Below, one piece after another: positions 22,718-33,438 of a stretch of DNA of 64,000 nt; the stretch's first letter is position 1; every line of letters begins with the position of its first letter. The notes below the pieces were generated by a model, which did no database searches, was not told where the DNA came from, and saw only the letters and a list, made by a program, of their open reading frames with translations. Source of the DNA: Hysterangium stoloniferum (taxonomy: Eukaryota; Basidiomycota; Agaricomycetes; Hysterangiales; Hysterangiaceae); contig WHVD01000031.1 in the NCBI GenBank assembly GCA_015178975.1, positions 434,001-498,000 of the forward strand, given 5' to 3'. The translations under genes and the position numbers were made by a program.

Positions 22718-22992
22718 CAGTGACCCAAAAAGCATCTGGATGTTTGGTGAAATTGGAAAGAGGGGTTTACAGCTCCAGAAATAAAATAGATAAAGATCAG
22801 AAGAAATCAGAAGTAAAAGGTATATATCTGACCTATATGATGACATAATCATGACATCACAGCTTTCCTTATAAAAAATGAACCATGGACATGGTGCATC
22901 CAGACACTTTTTTTCTTCTGTCAACTGATACATGAAACTCAACTAAGGTCATTTATATGAACCTTTGTCTCATTTCACCCTCCCACTACATT

Positions 22993-23790
22993 ATGAAGAA
23001 GCACTCTGCTGAAACAAGACTCTCTGTCATTTCCCTTCTCCAGGAGGGTCACTCCTGCAGAACAATTGCTTCTAAACTCCATATTGGGCACTCTACTGTA
23101 TCAGAAATTTGCTCCCAACTCCCTGGTCCACTTCCAACACCTTCCAGAGGTTGTCCTCCCAAGCTCTCCCCCAGGGATCATTACCACCTGGCTTGTTCTA
23201 TCACCTCTGGACAGGTTGATAATGCCTCCCAGGCCAAGTCCCACCTCTCCCTCAATGTCTGCACACAGACAATTTTCAATGCATTGAAGAAAGAGAATTT
23301 GAAGGCTGTGGTGAAGGCCAAAAGACCCCATCTTGCCTCTTGACACATCAAGGCTTGATATGAGTTTGCTGTCAAGTACCAGCATTAGACTGAGGAGGAC
23401 TGGTTTAGGGCTATCTTCTCAGATGAGACCAAAATCAATTGTTTGGGCTCTGATGGGAGGTTGTGGGTGTGGAAAACACCAGGTTCTGCAGTCACTTACC
23501 AGCATATCAATGGAACTATCAAATTTGGAGGGGGGAATCTGATGATTTGGGGATGCAAACCAGCACATGGTGTGGGGTCCATGTGCAAGGTAGATGGGAG
23601 GAGGGGAGATGTACAGGGACATATTGGAGGGCTATATCTTCAAAACAGTGGAGTATTATGGGATGGACAGGGAAATGTTTGTCTTCTGGCAGGACAATGA
23701 CCCTAAACATACTTGAAAGTTGGCCAAGGATTGGTTCAAGGACCATCAGGTGGAGGTTTTAGACTGGCCTGCACAGTCTCCAGATATTAA
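22993..23790 (+). pseudogene. Tc1-like transposase, truncated (element 2)
   Basis: From the ATG at 22,993: MKKHSAETRLSVISLLQEGH and CRTIASKLHIGHSTVSEI (helix-turn-helix), a second paired-like domain ending LKAVVKAKRPHLAS, then a stop. The frame then continues through IFSDETKINCLGSDGR (first Asp), GGGNLMIWGC, a QDNDPKHT-like block at ~23,690 (second Asp) and LDWPAQSPDI at ~23,765, where sequence switches to an LTR relic. Several stops and frame changes. The Glu-bearing end is missing. Dead. Confidence 0.75.
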
Positions 23791-24180
23791 GATCTACACT
23801 GGGAAGAGGGGGAATGCTTTAAGTTGGAGATAGAGATCATACTAGTTGGGAGGTCCAACTCTGTAACTGTAGTGGAGTGGAGCTTGGCTTCAACTTACAG
23901 TATGTGTTGTAACCTCACACAAACTGTCAGGGTGCTCTGGGATTCAAACAGAGCAGGTAGTACAATATGATTAAGAGTCAACACTTAGCTTAATCAACCA
24001 GAGGGTTGAACCACTAAGGTTGCAGCTTGCTGAAGACCACTCTTTAAGAATATGGTGATGGGGGGGGAAGGTGAGAAACTAAGAGGGGCTAATCTAAGTT
24101 GATATTTGAACTGAAGAACTGTAGTGTACATGAAAAGAGCTTTATACTACATCAAGACAGGAAGGGTTGCTGCAGTGCTA
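23791..24180 (-). repeat. LTR family C relic (reverse) inside Tc1-like element 2
   Basis: The reverse complement carries AGTGGAGCTTGGCTTCAA in its complement form (23,873-), the CACCCTGACAGTTTGTG block, and the TTCAAATATCAACTTAGATT block (~24,095) with AAAGCTC near 24,140. These are in the order seen at 19,880-20,180. It replaces the end of the transposase. Junctions not resolved. Confidence 0.5.
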
Positions 24181-24549
24181 AATGCCAAGGGGGGACACAC
24201 TAAATACTGAAACTAGTAAAAACTGGTAGTTAATTACAAGAGCAGGAAAAGTGTCTGGATGCACTATGTCCATTGTTCATTTCTTACTCTCCAGATAAGG
24301 AAGGCTATGATGTTCATGATTATGTCATCATATAGGTCAGATGTATACCTTTTGCTTCTGATTTTTATCTATTTTATTTCTGGAGCTGTGAACCCCTCTT
24401 TCCAATTTCACCAAACATCCAGATGCTTTTTGGGGTCATTGTACAATGATGACAGTAAGTAAAATGATGTATCTAAAATGGTATTATGCACATCTGTGAT
24501 AATGCAATCAGTATATCATAAGCCACCAGGCTTACAATAGAAAAGAATT

Positions 24550-24621
24550 GACCCAGCCTGGGATTGAACCAAGGACCTAGCTAATATATGCTGGTGCTCT
24601 TAACCACTGAGTTACTGGACC
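24550..24621 (-). repeat. tRNA-like sequence (SINE head or tRNA pseudogene)
   Basis: On the minus strand 72 bases fold as a tRNA: acceptor GGTCCAG pairs with CTGGGTC, D arm CTC-GAG with AGTGGTTAA, and a canonical T arm (CTTGG-TTCAATC-CCAGG). The pol III boxes are A-like (ACTCAGTGGTTAAGAG) and B (GGTTCAATCCC). The anticodon arm is degenerate: mismatched stem, and A where U33 should be. It is therefore not a working tRNA, more likely a tRNA-derived SINE or pseudogene. The surrounding 24,442-24,960 holds no gene. Confidence 0.55.
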
Positions 24622-25269
24622 TTATGGTCTAGTGTTATATTATAGGTTATATTGGTTTTCTGATGACCAACCTAGGCTCTCACAACAGTTTATTTACTGA
24701 GGGCCAACCTGTGCACTTACAACAGCCTGACACTTATAGATATTGAATTCCAATTCTAACAATTCCACCTTCCAGGAATATTCTAAGGTAGAGTACATAG
24801 TTAGTGTGAATTGTCATTCTATTTTTAGACACCCCATATTTTGAAGCACCTAGCAGAGCCCCCCCCTTATCCTTTTCTCTTTGGATATCCTTCTGCAAGT
24901 ACCAAAGGCCCTGTTGTGGTAGCCCTTACACATGTCCTATCACCACAGATGAAGCAAAATATAATATATTGATACATCTGTTAAATCTTCACATGTTTCA
25001 CATGTATGCCCACTTTTTAAGACAATTTCACTTCATCCTACATATTTACAATCCAGACAATCCAGAGCTAGCTGAATTTGTTGATACTGTATATGTAAGC
25101 AGAAATACTGTAGTACCACCACTGAAGTCCACCTTAACATATTTCAAAGAGAATATGATGAATCTTTTCTATCATCTTTTATTTTCCAATGAAATTTGCA
25201 AGATCCTTGTTAAGGACCATCATTTCAGGATCACACTTGTAGTATTCACCTTTCCAGCAACCTGCCATT
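24622..25269. other. AT-rich spacer
   Basis: A long plus-strand frame (24,969-25,517) runs into the family C relic and is not supported as a gene. No other feature seen. Confidence 0.4.
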
Positions 25270-25960
25270 CAGCTCTAACAGATCATACTCAAGTGATTTC
25301 CTTTTTTGGGTCATGCTCCCCCATTTCCATTCTGATGGCTCTCCACTATTATTTGTGTCATTCCTTTTATGTTACTCACTTTATACACTATTATTGTTTT
25401 TGTCCACTCATACTTTTGATCCACCCCTTGTTTGATCTGTCCCACTCTTCCATCACTCTTTGTAATCCCATTTTTGGAATCCACCATGTTCTGTATCACT
25501 CCATTCTTCCATTCTAGTTCAGTATATAAGTCTCTAACTGTGCTCTACTACTCCTCAGTTCAAATATTGACTAATATATTACCCTATTCTGTTACTAGTG
25601 TCTTGTACTCCAGTCATTGGCAAGTCTGAGACTCTAATCATCATCAACCTTAGACTCTGGTCCTCCGGTTATCAGCAAAGTGTTGATTACTTTGTTTGAA
25701 TTGTACTTCTTGCTTGTTTTCAAAATACTGGAGCACATAGACAGTTCATGTGAGGCATAACACATACATATGTTGAAGCCAAACTCCACTTGTCTTTAGA
25801 ACTGGACCCTTTCCTAGTCTGCTTCCCAAGACCATTGCATACCCTTCTTTGGTAATGAGAAAAGCAGGGCCCAGCTACATAAGTATGTACAGACCTCCCG
25901 GTCTTCTGCCTAGTTTCCCCTTGTCCCTGACACCTTAATAATCCCGACTGTTGCCTCAGT
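25270..25960 (+). repeat. LTR family C relic
   Basis: Collinear with 20,860-22,010: ACTCAAGTGATTTCC and GGGTCATGCTC (25,282-), a TATA-like AGTATATAAG at 25,517, CAGTTCAAATATTGACTAAT, CAAGTCTGAGACTCTAATCA with ATCAACCTTAGACTCTGG (25,621-), TTGAAGCCAAACTCCACTTG (25,771) and TCTTCTGCCTAGTTTCC (25,901). No coding content. Termini not defined. Confidence 0.6.
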
Positions 25961-26852
25961 TGTATTATTCTAGACCTAATAGATAAACAAGTGGAACTTT
26001 GTAACACATGCATCCTAAAGAGAGTGAGTACCTTCTCCTTCTCAAACTCATTAAACTTCATTCCTCCCCAACCCGCCTTAGAATATTATTTCATACATAT
26101 TCTGGATTGCTGGACCATGATCTTCTAGTCAAATGGCACATTTTCCATTTACTACACAATCTTTCAATCTCACACAGGCTGGTCAAAAGCTCACAGGTAG
26201 TTAATAAGTGGTAGCATAAACAGGGCTAGAGGGGATTGTCAACACTAACAGTGTAGCCATTTTGAGGAAGATGATAGATAAAAAGAATGTGTTGAATGGG
26301 GATGTTTACAGGGTGAATGCGGTTACAATTGCTAGAAGCTAACAGGTTGTTTACTGTTATTACGTGATTGCGGCCAAGTTGAGTGGTTCAGTTGTCAAGG
26401 TCTTACGGTACAACGTACTGGAATTGACATTATCATAATTTTTTTTCACCCACGGGCTAACTATACACTGCATTTCTCATGTACAACACCGTGTTCACGC
26501 GAGAATTCTTCTCCTATGCGACGAATTACACACTGACAACATCACTTAAAACGAACTACTTGCCTAATAATAAACTTACATTGTACATTCAAAAACATGC
26601 TACCGTCGTAAATTACACAGCCATTACAATCTACAAATAATAACTAATGTAAATTTATCATCTCATTTCATTCAAAGTGGTCCCCGAGCGGAGCGAGAGA
26701 AACACTTGTTGAGCTATACATCCAATGTAAACTAAGTATATTCGCATATGTTGCATATTATATAAACCGATATAGTCCCTGTTATTCTCAAACATCCATG
26801 ACTTGTACGCTTCTCCGGCTGCGCCGTCGTTTCAGGCCCAAGCCACGAAACC
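25961..26852. other. Intergenic; transition from repeat to gene DNA
   Basis: AT-rich without an open gene. It probably holds the 3' flank of the DUF2235 gene, whose stop is at 26,853. No RNA gene or terminal repeat seen. Confidence 0.45.
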
Positions 26853-29133
26853 CTATTTCTTTTCTTGCTGTTTCCCTGTCGATGTCACTTTTCTGACAAG
26901 CCCCGTCACCACACCCACGAACACATTCTTAATCCCCACCAACGTCCCCTTGACCCCCTCCTTTCTCGCCTTGCTATCAGCCTCCTCGGCCTTCCGCCTA
27001 TTTTCCTCACACCCTTCCTTGCCTTGGGCCGCGACTTTTTCAGCCCATTTAGATTTTATCTCTTCTTCAAAAGGCGTGAGGTCGCAGACGATTTGAGGGT
27101 TTGCGGATATGAGCTCTTTGAGAGCGGGGACGATTTGGTCTTCGGGCTGGGATTGGACGCTTGGGTGGATGGATTCAAAGTAGGGGAAGGAGGGGGAGGG
27201 AGGCGAGAGTTTGGGGAGGGTGCGTTTGGTCTGGAGAGAGAGCTGGAATACGCCTGTTGCTGGGCTTTGGGAAGGAACGTGAGTGTGAGTGTGGGAAGAT
27301 GGAAGGTGGGCTTACTCGTGGGGCTGTTGTGTACCCCAAGGACCGGTGGGTTCGAACATGCTTTCCATGTATTGTATGTCGAGGGCAAGCTTGTCCATGA
27401 CGTTGGCCTATTTGGCGGGCAATTAAGATTAGGAGATATATTGGAGTGGAAGCGGGGAGGCTTGCCGTCATCCATGTAAGTGTGATATCGGATAAATCGT
27501 GTCCACTATATCCACCGCCGATCTAGTCGGGCAGCAAACCCTTAGATAACTAACAATGGAACAGGTTTCACTGTATTTACTTACATCAGAATGAGCACCT
27601 ATTCCAACGTAAAAAACGTCAATTTCTTTGCCACCGTCTCCGACAACCGAACTAACCTGAGAACCAAACCTGCTTCAAAGTCTGATTCTTCTGCAGACCT
27701 TCTTCGCTTTGTTCAAATCTGACGACATCCTGTCATTCCCAAAGCCAAAAAAAAAATTGAGACGTTGAACCACGGAGATTTAAATACTCACGAAGTCCAG
27801 CCTAGTCTCGTTAATAGCTATAGCATGATACGCATGCTCAACATGTTTTCCGAGTAATTGGTCTGATAGGCCAAAGTGTTTCATTTTAGGGAAGAGATGG
27901 AGCTCTTGCGGAAGACCGAGGGAGCCGACAGTGTCGAACACCCCTAGCACTCTGTAGAATGTGGTTAATATGCAAGTGACAAAATTCAAGATACGAAGAG
28001 ACGGGACATACGTAATGGTGAAATCGTTCCCGTCCGGATCAGCCCGCTTCCTCCCTGCTTCAACTACAGGCTCGAATTTCTTGTTAGCGGCCTCCAACCG
28101 TTCTCTCTCTACGTTGTGGCGGGTTTCGAAGTTCGCATTGAACATGCAGAGGGGAGTGGGGATGGTTGGTTGATATGAGAAGTGAGAAAACAGAGGTAAT
28201 TATAAACACAATACCCACCATCCTTGCCCTGTTTGTCTGGGTGCTCCAAATCTTGCATCCAGTCGAATATATCCGCAAAATGGATGAGGTCTTTCTTATC
28301 AAGGACACCCAATTTTCCCTGGGAATGGGGGGCTTCGTATCACAATGCATAGAAAACGTAGGCACGTACGATAAAAAAAGCGAGCATTCGTGCGGTATAA
28401 GCGCCTCGAGAGAAACCGAATAGGAATATCTGTTGTAAGAAGTGAATTATGGTGTTCAGGTTGTACAGGGAGAGAAACTGGCAGATGGAGCATGACATAC
28501 TTCGTCGCCTGGGTGATAATTACTGAGAATAATAACTCGTGAGGGGAGTAGCGGAAAATGTTAGGATGCCACGCACTGGCAAATAAACCCATATGCTTCT
28601 TGGACTTTTTCGCGAAGCGACGAGCCCGTTGCACCTGTGAGTAAACGCATTTGGACCGATTGATAAAAAGAATCAAAAATAATGAAAAGACTCGTACCTT
28701 GAAGGTATTCTAGTACCAACGGTTGCTCTGTGCCGATTCCGGATTGGTAAAAAACAACTTGTGGGATGGAAACTTTGTTAGGACTACAAAGTAAGTTGAA
28801 AATGTGAAACCGGTAAGGAGATATGAGGACAAGCTCTTACGATCGTGGATCAAGATGGGAGACCATGCGAGCCAGCTACACAAGTGAGGTTGGTACACGC
28901 TACGGTAAGTTTTGGAGATAAGCCGACCTTGATGATATTCGTATATTCTCCTGGATTCTTTGAAATGAAAGCGTCTAAGTGAACAATCAGCCATGAATAA
29001 AGATGCGACGGGGGTAATATTGCTCGCCTTGCCACGTGCCATCACAACAAACGACGATCCTTTTCTTGCTGTGTACTTGATCTACTACTCCGTTAGGAGT
29101 TGCAGACGCAGTGCCATTTGCTCCTTGTGACAT
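26853..29133 (-). CDS. DUF2235 alpha/beta-hydrolase domain protein
   Basis: Predicted cytosolic hydrolase of the DUF2235 family (related to type VI phospholipase-like proteins; substrate unknown in fungi). The start at 29,133 gives MSQGANGTASATPNG, then KKRIVVCCDGTWQ. Spliced exons continue KNPGEYTNIIK, IPQVVFYQSGIGTEQPLVLE, GATGSSLREKVQEAYGFIC, HNYHPGDE, IFLFGFSRGAYTARMLAFFI (GFSRG is the nucleophile elbow, Ser), LGVLDKKDLIHFADIFDWM, VLGVFDTVGSLGLPQEL (likely acid-loop Asp), FEQSEEGLQKNQTLKQVWFS, GAHSD then IGGGYSGHDLSDITLTWMT (catalytic-His region), and a charged C-terminus ending TGKQQEKK. About 14 introns; two appear GC-AG (28,975-29,027 and 27,408-27,465). A TATATAG box lies at ~29,194-29,203. 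No lesion seen. Divergent from the MFS 2 block. Confidence 0.88.
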
Positions 29134-29336
29134 GGTATGGGATGGAAGTGGTGAACGAGGGTATGCCCAGATAGATACCCACAGGCTATTACGACTATAT
29201 ATGCGTTTGTAGTTTGTCACATAGAATTACAGCCAAATTGGGAAGTGCCGTTGAATGAGCGGAGAGAAGCCCCGCAGAATAGAATAGGCTAGAATACTTA
29301 CGTCACATGGAGCGAGAAACTCTATTTACACGGGGG

Positions 29337-29450
29337 CTATACCACTTAGAATCGGGAGAATAAACAGACTAGGGGGCAGTTTAACTTGGGAAATAAGGTA
29401 TCTTATACCACTTAAAATCAGGAGAATAAACAGACTAGAGCAGTTAACTT
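29337..29450. repeat. Short direct repeat (~55 bp, two copies)
   Basis: ATACCACTTAGAATCGGGAG ... CAGACTAGG...AACTTGG at 29,339 recurs from 29,405 as ATACCACTTAAAATCAGGAG ... CAGACTAGA...AACTTGG. It lies between the DUF2235 promoter and the decayed MFS tail. Confidence 0.7.
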
Positions 29451-29710
29451 GGTTTTAGGCTATGATGTGTTCCATTCGCAGGGTGTAGAGTTGGGGGATC
29501 TTTGATCATGGCGTTTTGGCAAGCCTTCGCTGTCAATGGTTAATCAATTATAAACACTGCTCCAGGCGCCGGGTTATACTGCAGTTCAAGAGGGGCTATA
29601 AGGTATAATTGGCGTAACGTTTTAAAGATTTATTGGTATACAGAGGAAAGGCGAAATCATCGTGCCCACGCTTCATTTCCTCGAGCAACTAAGACTAAGA
29701 GATCGGGAAT
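29450..29710 (+). pseudogene. Decayed 3' end of a second MFS 2 copy
   Basis: Short blocks match the 3' part of the MFS gene just downstream, in the same order and strand: GTTTTAGGC, GATGTGTTCCATTCGCAGGG (compare 31,549), TCAATGGTTAATCAATT (compare 31,697), CTGCAGTTCAAGA-GGG-TATAAGG (compare 31,891) and the following 3' flank up to TAAGACTAAGAGATCGGG (compare ~32,007). Much of the last exons is deleted. This is the fossil of a tandem duplication of the transporter gene. Confidence 0.75.
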
Positions 29711-29801
29711 ATAATATAAGGCCAGTGAGATTGACGATATTCCCATACTCACGTAAACACGTTAAGCGCTCACTCGTGCACTTGAACATACCCAAAGCTA
29801 C

Positions 29802-31888
29802 ATGGCTGAACTAACTCCACTTCTTGATGAACTACAAACCTCTACATTGTCACGAACTCATGACGTCTATGACCGTTTTACGCCTCCTCAAAAGCGTCTG
29901 ATTACCTCTTTGATCGCCACGGCTGGGCTAATTGACTGTGCGTGGCAGGCTGAATACAAATTCTTGGACCTTTTGGAGCTGACCATATGTCCAATAGACT
30001 TCTCAGCAGGTTCTTTTTTGCCCTGCGTACCAGCAATTGCTAAAGACCTTAACACTACTGGTGTTATCATCGGGTAAGTTATCTCTTGAATTGTCCAATT
30101 CGCTGACGTCACTCAACACACAGCTATACCATCGGGGCCTACAAGCTTGCGTTAGTTGTTGGAATCTTGGTCGGCGCTCCTTACGCTGGTTTCTGTTCGT
30201 TTTCTGCCATCTGGCCTCTCTTCTGAGGAGAGACTGACATGGCGCTTTATAGACGGTCGCCGGCCTGTATATTTGATTTCCCTACCCCTCCTTTTTATTG
30301 GTGCACTCATCTGCGCGGGGGCAACAAATGTGTCTTATCTAGTCATCGGACGCGGTTTTCAAGCCTTAGGATCATCGTGGTCTGTTCATTTTGTCTTTTT
30401 GCGTGTGGTCTCGTTCATTTGGGGAATACACTCAGCATCACGGCAGTTGGTGCCAGTGTTATCTCTGACATTTACAAACTGGAAGAACGAGGAACCGCCA
30501 TGGGTTTCTTTTTCGCGGTACATACACCTTTCTAACAACCAATGCGGCTTACCAACATGTTTAGCGCAGGCCATTCTCTTAGCACCGCCACTCGCCCCAC
30601 TGCTTGGGGGGTGGCTAGCGACATATGCATCTTGGCGCGTGGTACAACTCTGCATATCGATAATGGGGTTTATCTGTTTCGTATTTGTTGTTATATCCCT
30701 TCCTGAAACGAGCCATCCCGGTACCAAAGGGATCGAAAAGCTTCGTGCGGCCGAAAGCCTGGGTGAAAGTCAGTCTGTTCAGAGCAACAGCACAGGCTGG
30801 GGATTTATAACGTTGAATCCGCTTCGGATCCTGCTTCTGTTGAAGAATCCCATGGTTGCCTCCGTGGTATATTCGTCTGTTCAAAGTGCTCACTCGGAGG
30901 CTAAATTACATATATCAATAGTCTTTATTCGGGTCATTTCCAATGGTGGCGTATTACGGTGAGCAAACTCTACAAAATAAAATCCCACGTAAAAACGATA
31001 TTTTTTCTCCAGTTATTATGCTTCCTCTGTCTTACACCCTTGTAAGTTTGTATACCACCGCACCATGCCTTTAATCCCCTTTATGTTTATAGGGCCCACA
31101 ATACGGAATGGATACTCCCGCGTTAATTGGATTATGTTTCCTGCCTGCTGGGCTTGGTGACATCGGTACATTACAATTGAAAGTCGCGAGAGACTGATAT
31201 CTCATAGACTACCATTACTGTAGCTGGGGCTCTAATTGCTGGCCGCCTGGCTGATATTTTTATTATCCGAGGGCGCAGACGCCGTCAAGGCAAATGGTTT
31301 CCTGAGGATCGTCTTCTAGCAGCAGTTCCAGGCCTGGTCTTCCTCCTTCCGTGTAGCTTGATTGCTTTTGCGTTGCTCGTTGCTTTTGTACCTGGCAAGA
31401 TTGGCTTAACACTCAGCCTTATTTGTCTATTTTTCACTGGGATGGGAGTGCGTACATTGGGCCATTAATTAATTGAATACTGACTAACGGTACTTCCACT
31501 CGTTCAGGTTGACATGGTTTTAGGCCCATGTTCGACATATCTTGTTGATGTGTTCCACTCGCAGGGTGCAGAAGTTGTGGCAGTCTCGATGTGATCATTT
31601 CTTTTTTGGCGAGTCTCTTCGCCTGTAATTGAGAGTATGAATCACAGGGCGGCAAGAAATGCGTTCGGTGCCATTGCTACTAGCGCAGTGCTGCCAATGG
31701 TTAATCAATTTGGCATTATCGCTACAAACACTACTACAGCCGCCTTGGTTTGGCTGGCATGCATGTGCGTAAATTGTATATTTGGCAATTCGACAAGAAT
31801 TACTTACTTTTTTTTTCTGATGTGAAGATTACTCTACGTTACCATCAAGGAGGGTGACAGACTACGGGCTTGGGCTGGCATGGATTAG
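29802..31888 (+). CDS. MFS transporter 2 (DHA1 drug:H+ antiporter type)
   Basis: Twelve-helix plasma-membrane exporter, DHA1-like; substrate unknown. The ATG at 29,802 follows ATATAATATAAGG (~29,710). Exons read MAELTPLLDELQ, GSFLPCVPAIAKDLNTTGVI, GAYKLALVVG, then YAGFYGRRPVYLISLPLL (motif A Arg-Arg; intron 30,195-30,252), TNVSYLVIGRGFQALGSS, SITAVGASVISDIYKLEERG (intron 30,377-30,435), LLGGWLATYASWR, LPETSHPGTKG, a ~40-residue hydrophilic loop, MLPLSYTL, GPQYGMDTPALIGLCFLPAG, VDMVLGPCSTYLVDVFHS, FGAIATSAVLPMVNQFG and a tail ending LRAWAGMD. With about a dozen short introns every exon joins in frame, including small ones such as SLFGSFPMVAYYV, so it looks intact. The decayed sibling tail lies upstream. 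Confidence 0.85.
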
Positions 31889-32560
31889 GCTGCAGTTCAA
31901 GATGGGTTATAAGGCATAGATTTCTTGTCAGATACCATATGAAGATTTCTTTGTATATAGAGTAAAGGGAAAATATCCTCGTGTACACGTTTCATTCCCT
32001 CAAACATCTAAGACAAAAACGATCGGGGAGATGTGTTGCCCTTCCTGGAAAACATTTCAAATATCCCGTAAAACAATGGTCCATTTGACTTGACGCCTGT
32101 ATTACAGCGTAGCCAGATTCATGGCTCCTATATTCAATGGTCACATGGCGGCCAGCTGGTCAGGCTGTGAATACAAAGTAAAGACTCACCAGTCAAACTA
32201 AGCGCATCAGTAGGTGGGTCGTATAACAGGTCAAGATTGTTGGAAATATTATTTGATTTTATTATGGTATATATCATTCGTTAATGATTGACGTTTTGAG
32301 TGCATCACATATTTATGGAGCGCCACACACCCAGTATCTCAGTAAAGACCTAATCATTGCGTACGGAAAAGGGAAAAGACTTTCCCTCGCTGCGGTCGGG
32401 CTCTATGCGGAGAATTAGAGTGAGGTGGGGTTTTCTCGAGATGACCAGGCTGGTCCACCCGGATGCCCCAACCATTTATAGAAGTCAACTGACAGATGAT
32501 TACTTTATAGCCATGATTGTAACCCCCCTCTTGACACCCATGACAAAGAATTATCAGCAA
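31889..32560. other. 3' flank and spacer, no gene
   Basis: The first ~150 bases are the MFS 2 3' flank, also found at 29,600-29,710. The rest has overlapping short frames on both strands (32,354-32,563) without a domain. Confidence 0.5.
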
Positions 32561-32800
32561 TAACCAAACCCCCCAAAATCCGGAGACATTATTTCGAAGG
32601 AACTAAAGAGCCAATCAAAGTTTTGACAGATTACAAGAATCTGGAATACTTTGTAACAACTTGAATTCTATCCAATGGCAAGCTTGATGGGCAGAATATT
32701 TATTCACTTTTAATTTAGTTATTTGATTTAGACTGGGAAAACTAAATTTGAAAACAGATATTCTTTCAAGAAGAAGTGATGTCTGTTAGAAAGTAAGACC
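32561..32800 (+). pseudogene. Ty3/gypsy pol relic (RNase H end)
   Basis: Translation with stops gives RHYFEGTKEPIKVLTDYKNL then EYFVTT, the counterpart of the RNase H-connection segment of the intact element (39,200-39,280). A decayed remainder of the following segment comes next. A deeply eroded fragment of a chromovirus, older than the element at 35,150. Confidence 0.7.
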
Positions 32801-33438
32801 TAAATATTATAGCTCAGTCTTGTATAACAGTAGCATATAATGGACTATATTAAGTACCTAATATTATAGCTAATACATTATTAGTATGAATATTTAAGTA
32901 CCAGTATTAAAGAATTGCTCACCTCAGTCTCATATTACAGAGCGTATAACTGTTACAACCGGAAAACCCACCAGACTCCGGGTACTAACTTATATGCACC
33001 CACACCCTACACACACCAAGTATCAGTTTACCAGAATACCTGCCGGACTCTGGACGTCAGACCTGTCAATGCTCGACCTTCGTTACTCCATGTATCAGTC
33101 ACCAGAATACCCACTGGAACCTGCTCCTGTCTATCTCTGACCCTGTCCCACATACCAGTCACTGGACTCCACTTGAAAAACCCAACAGCTCTCTAACTGA
33201 GCCCCATTCCCATTATGGTCAAATGACCTGTCACAATTTGGACTCTGTTTCCGCCCCATTCCCATTATGGTTTAACTACCTGTCACAATTTGGACTCTGC
33301 TCCACTCCATTCCATTCCTAAGACCAAATCTGGTATTTATTTATCTCGTTTCATGTTTGCTAGTTTAGATTTCATTATTACTGGATTTGGTATGTTATAC
33401 ATTCCACAGTCTATATAGTCTGGCAGATGTTGTATATA

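Larger units (their letters stand above)
22718..24441 (+). mobile_element. Tc1-like element 2, ~200 bp TIRs
   Basis: Ends are CAGTGACCCAAAAAGCATCT (22,718) and its inverted partner AGATGCTTTTTGGGGTCATTG (to 24,441), flanked by TA. The TIRs run about 200 bases (to ~22,920 and from ~24,243) and share ATCTGGATGTTTGGTGAAAT, the ATAAAATAGATAAA block and CATAATCATGA. The transposase lies on the plus strand and its 3' part is replaced by a family C LTR relic. Confidence 0.85.

Noticed and set aside
22496-22942. 148-codon minus-strand hydrophobic frame
   Set aside because: It spans the terminus and inverted repeat of a Tc1-like element, and its composition reflects AT-rich DNA.
24969-25517. 182-codon plus-strand hydrophobic frame
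   Set aside because: It crosses into an LTR family C relic, has no domain, and has the codon content of AT-rich repeat DNA.
27056-27475. 139-codon minus-strand Pro/Ser-rich frame
   Set aside because: It reads through introns and the wrong frame of the DUF2235 3' exons. The correct frame gives FQLSLQTKRTLPKLS and a Lys-rich tail after splicing.
26865-27479. 204-codon plus-strand frame opposite the end of the DUF2235 gene
   Set aside because: It is the complement of real, spliced exons that match the hydrolase family, and it has no domain of its own.
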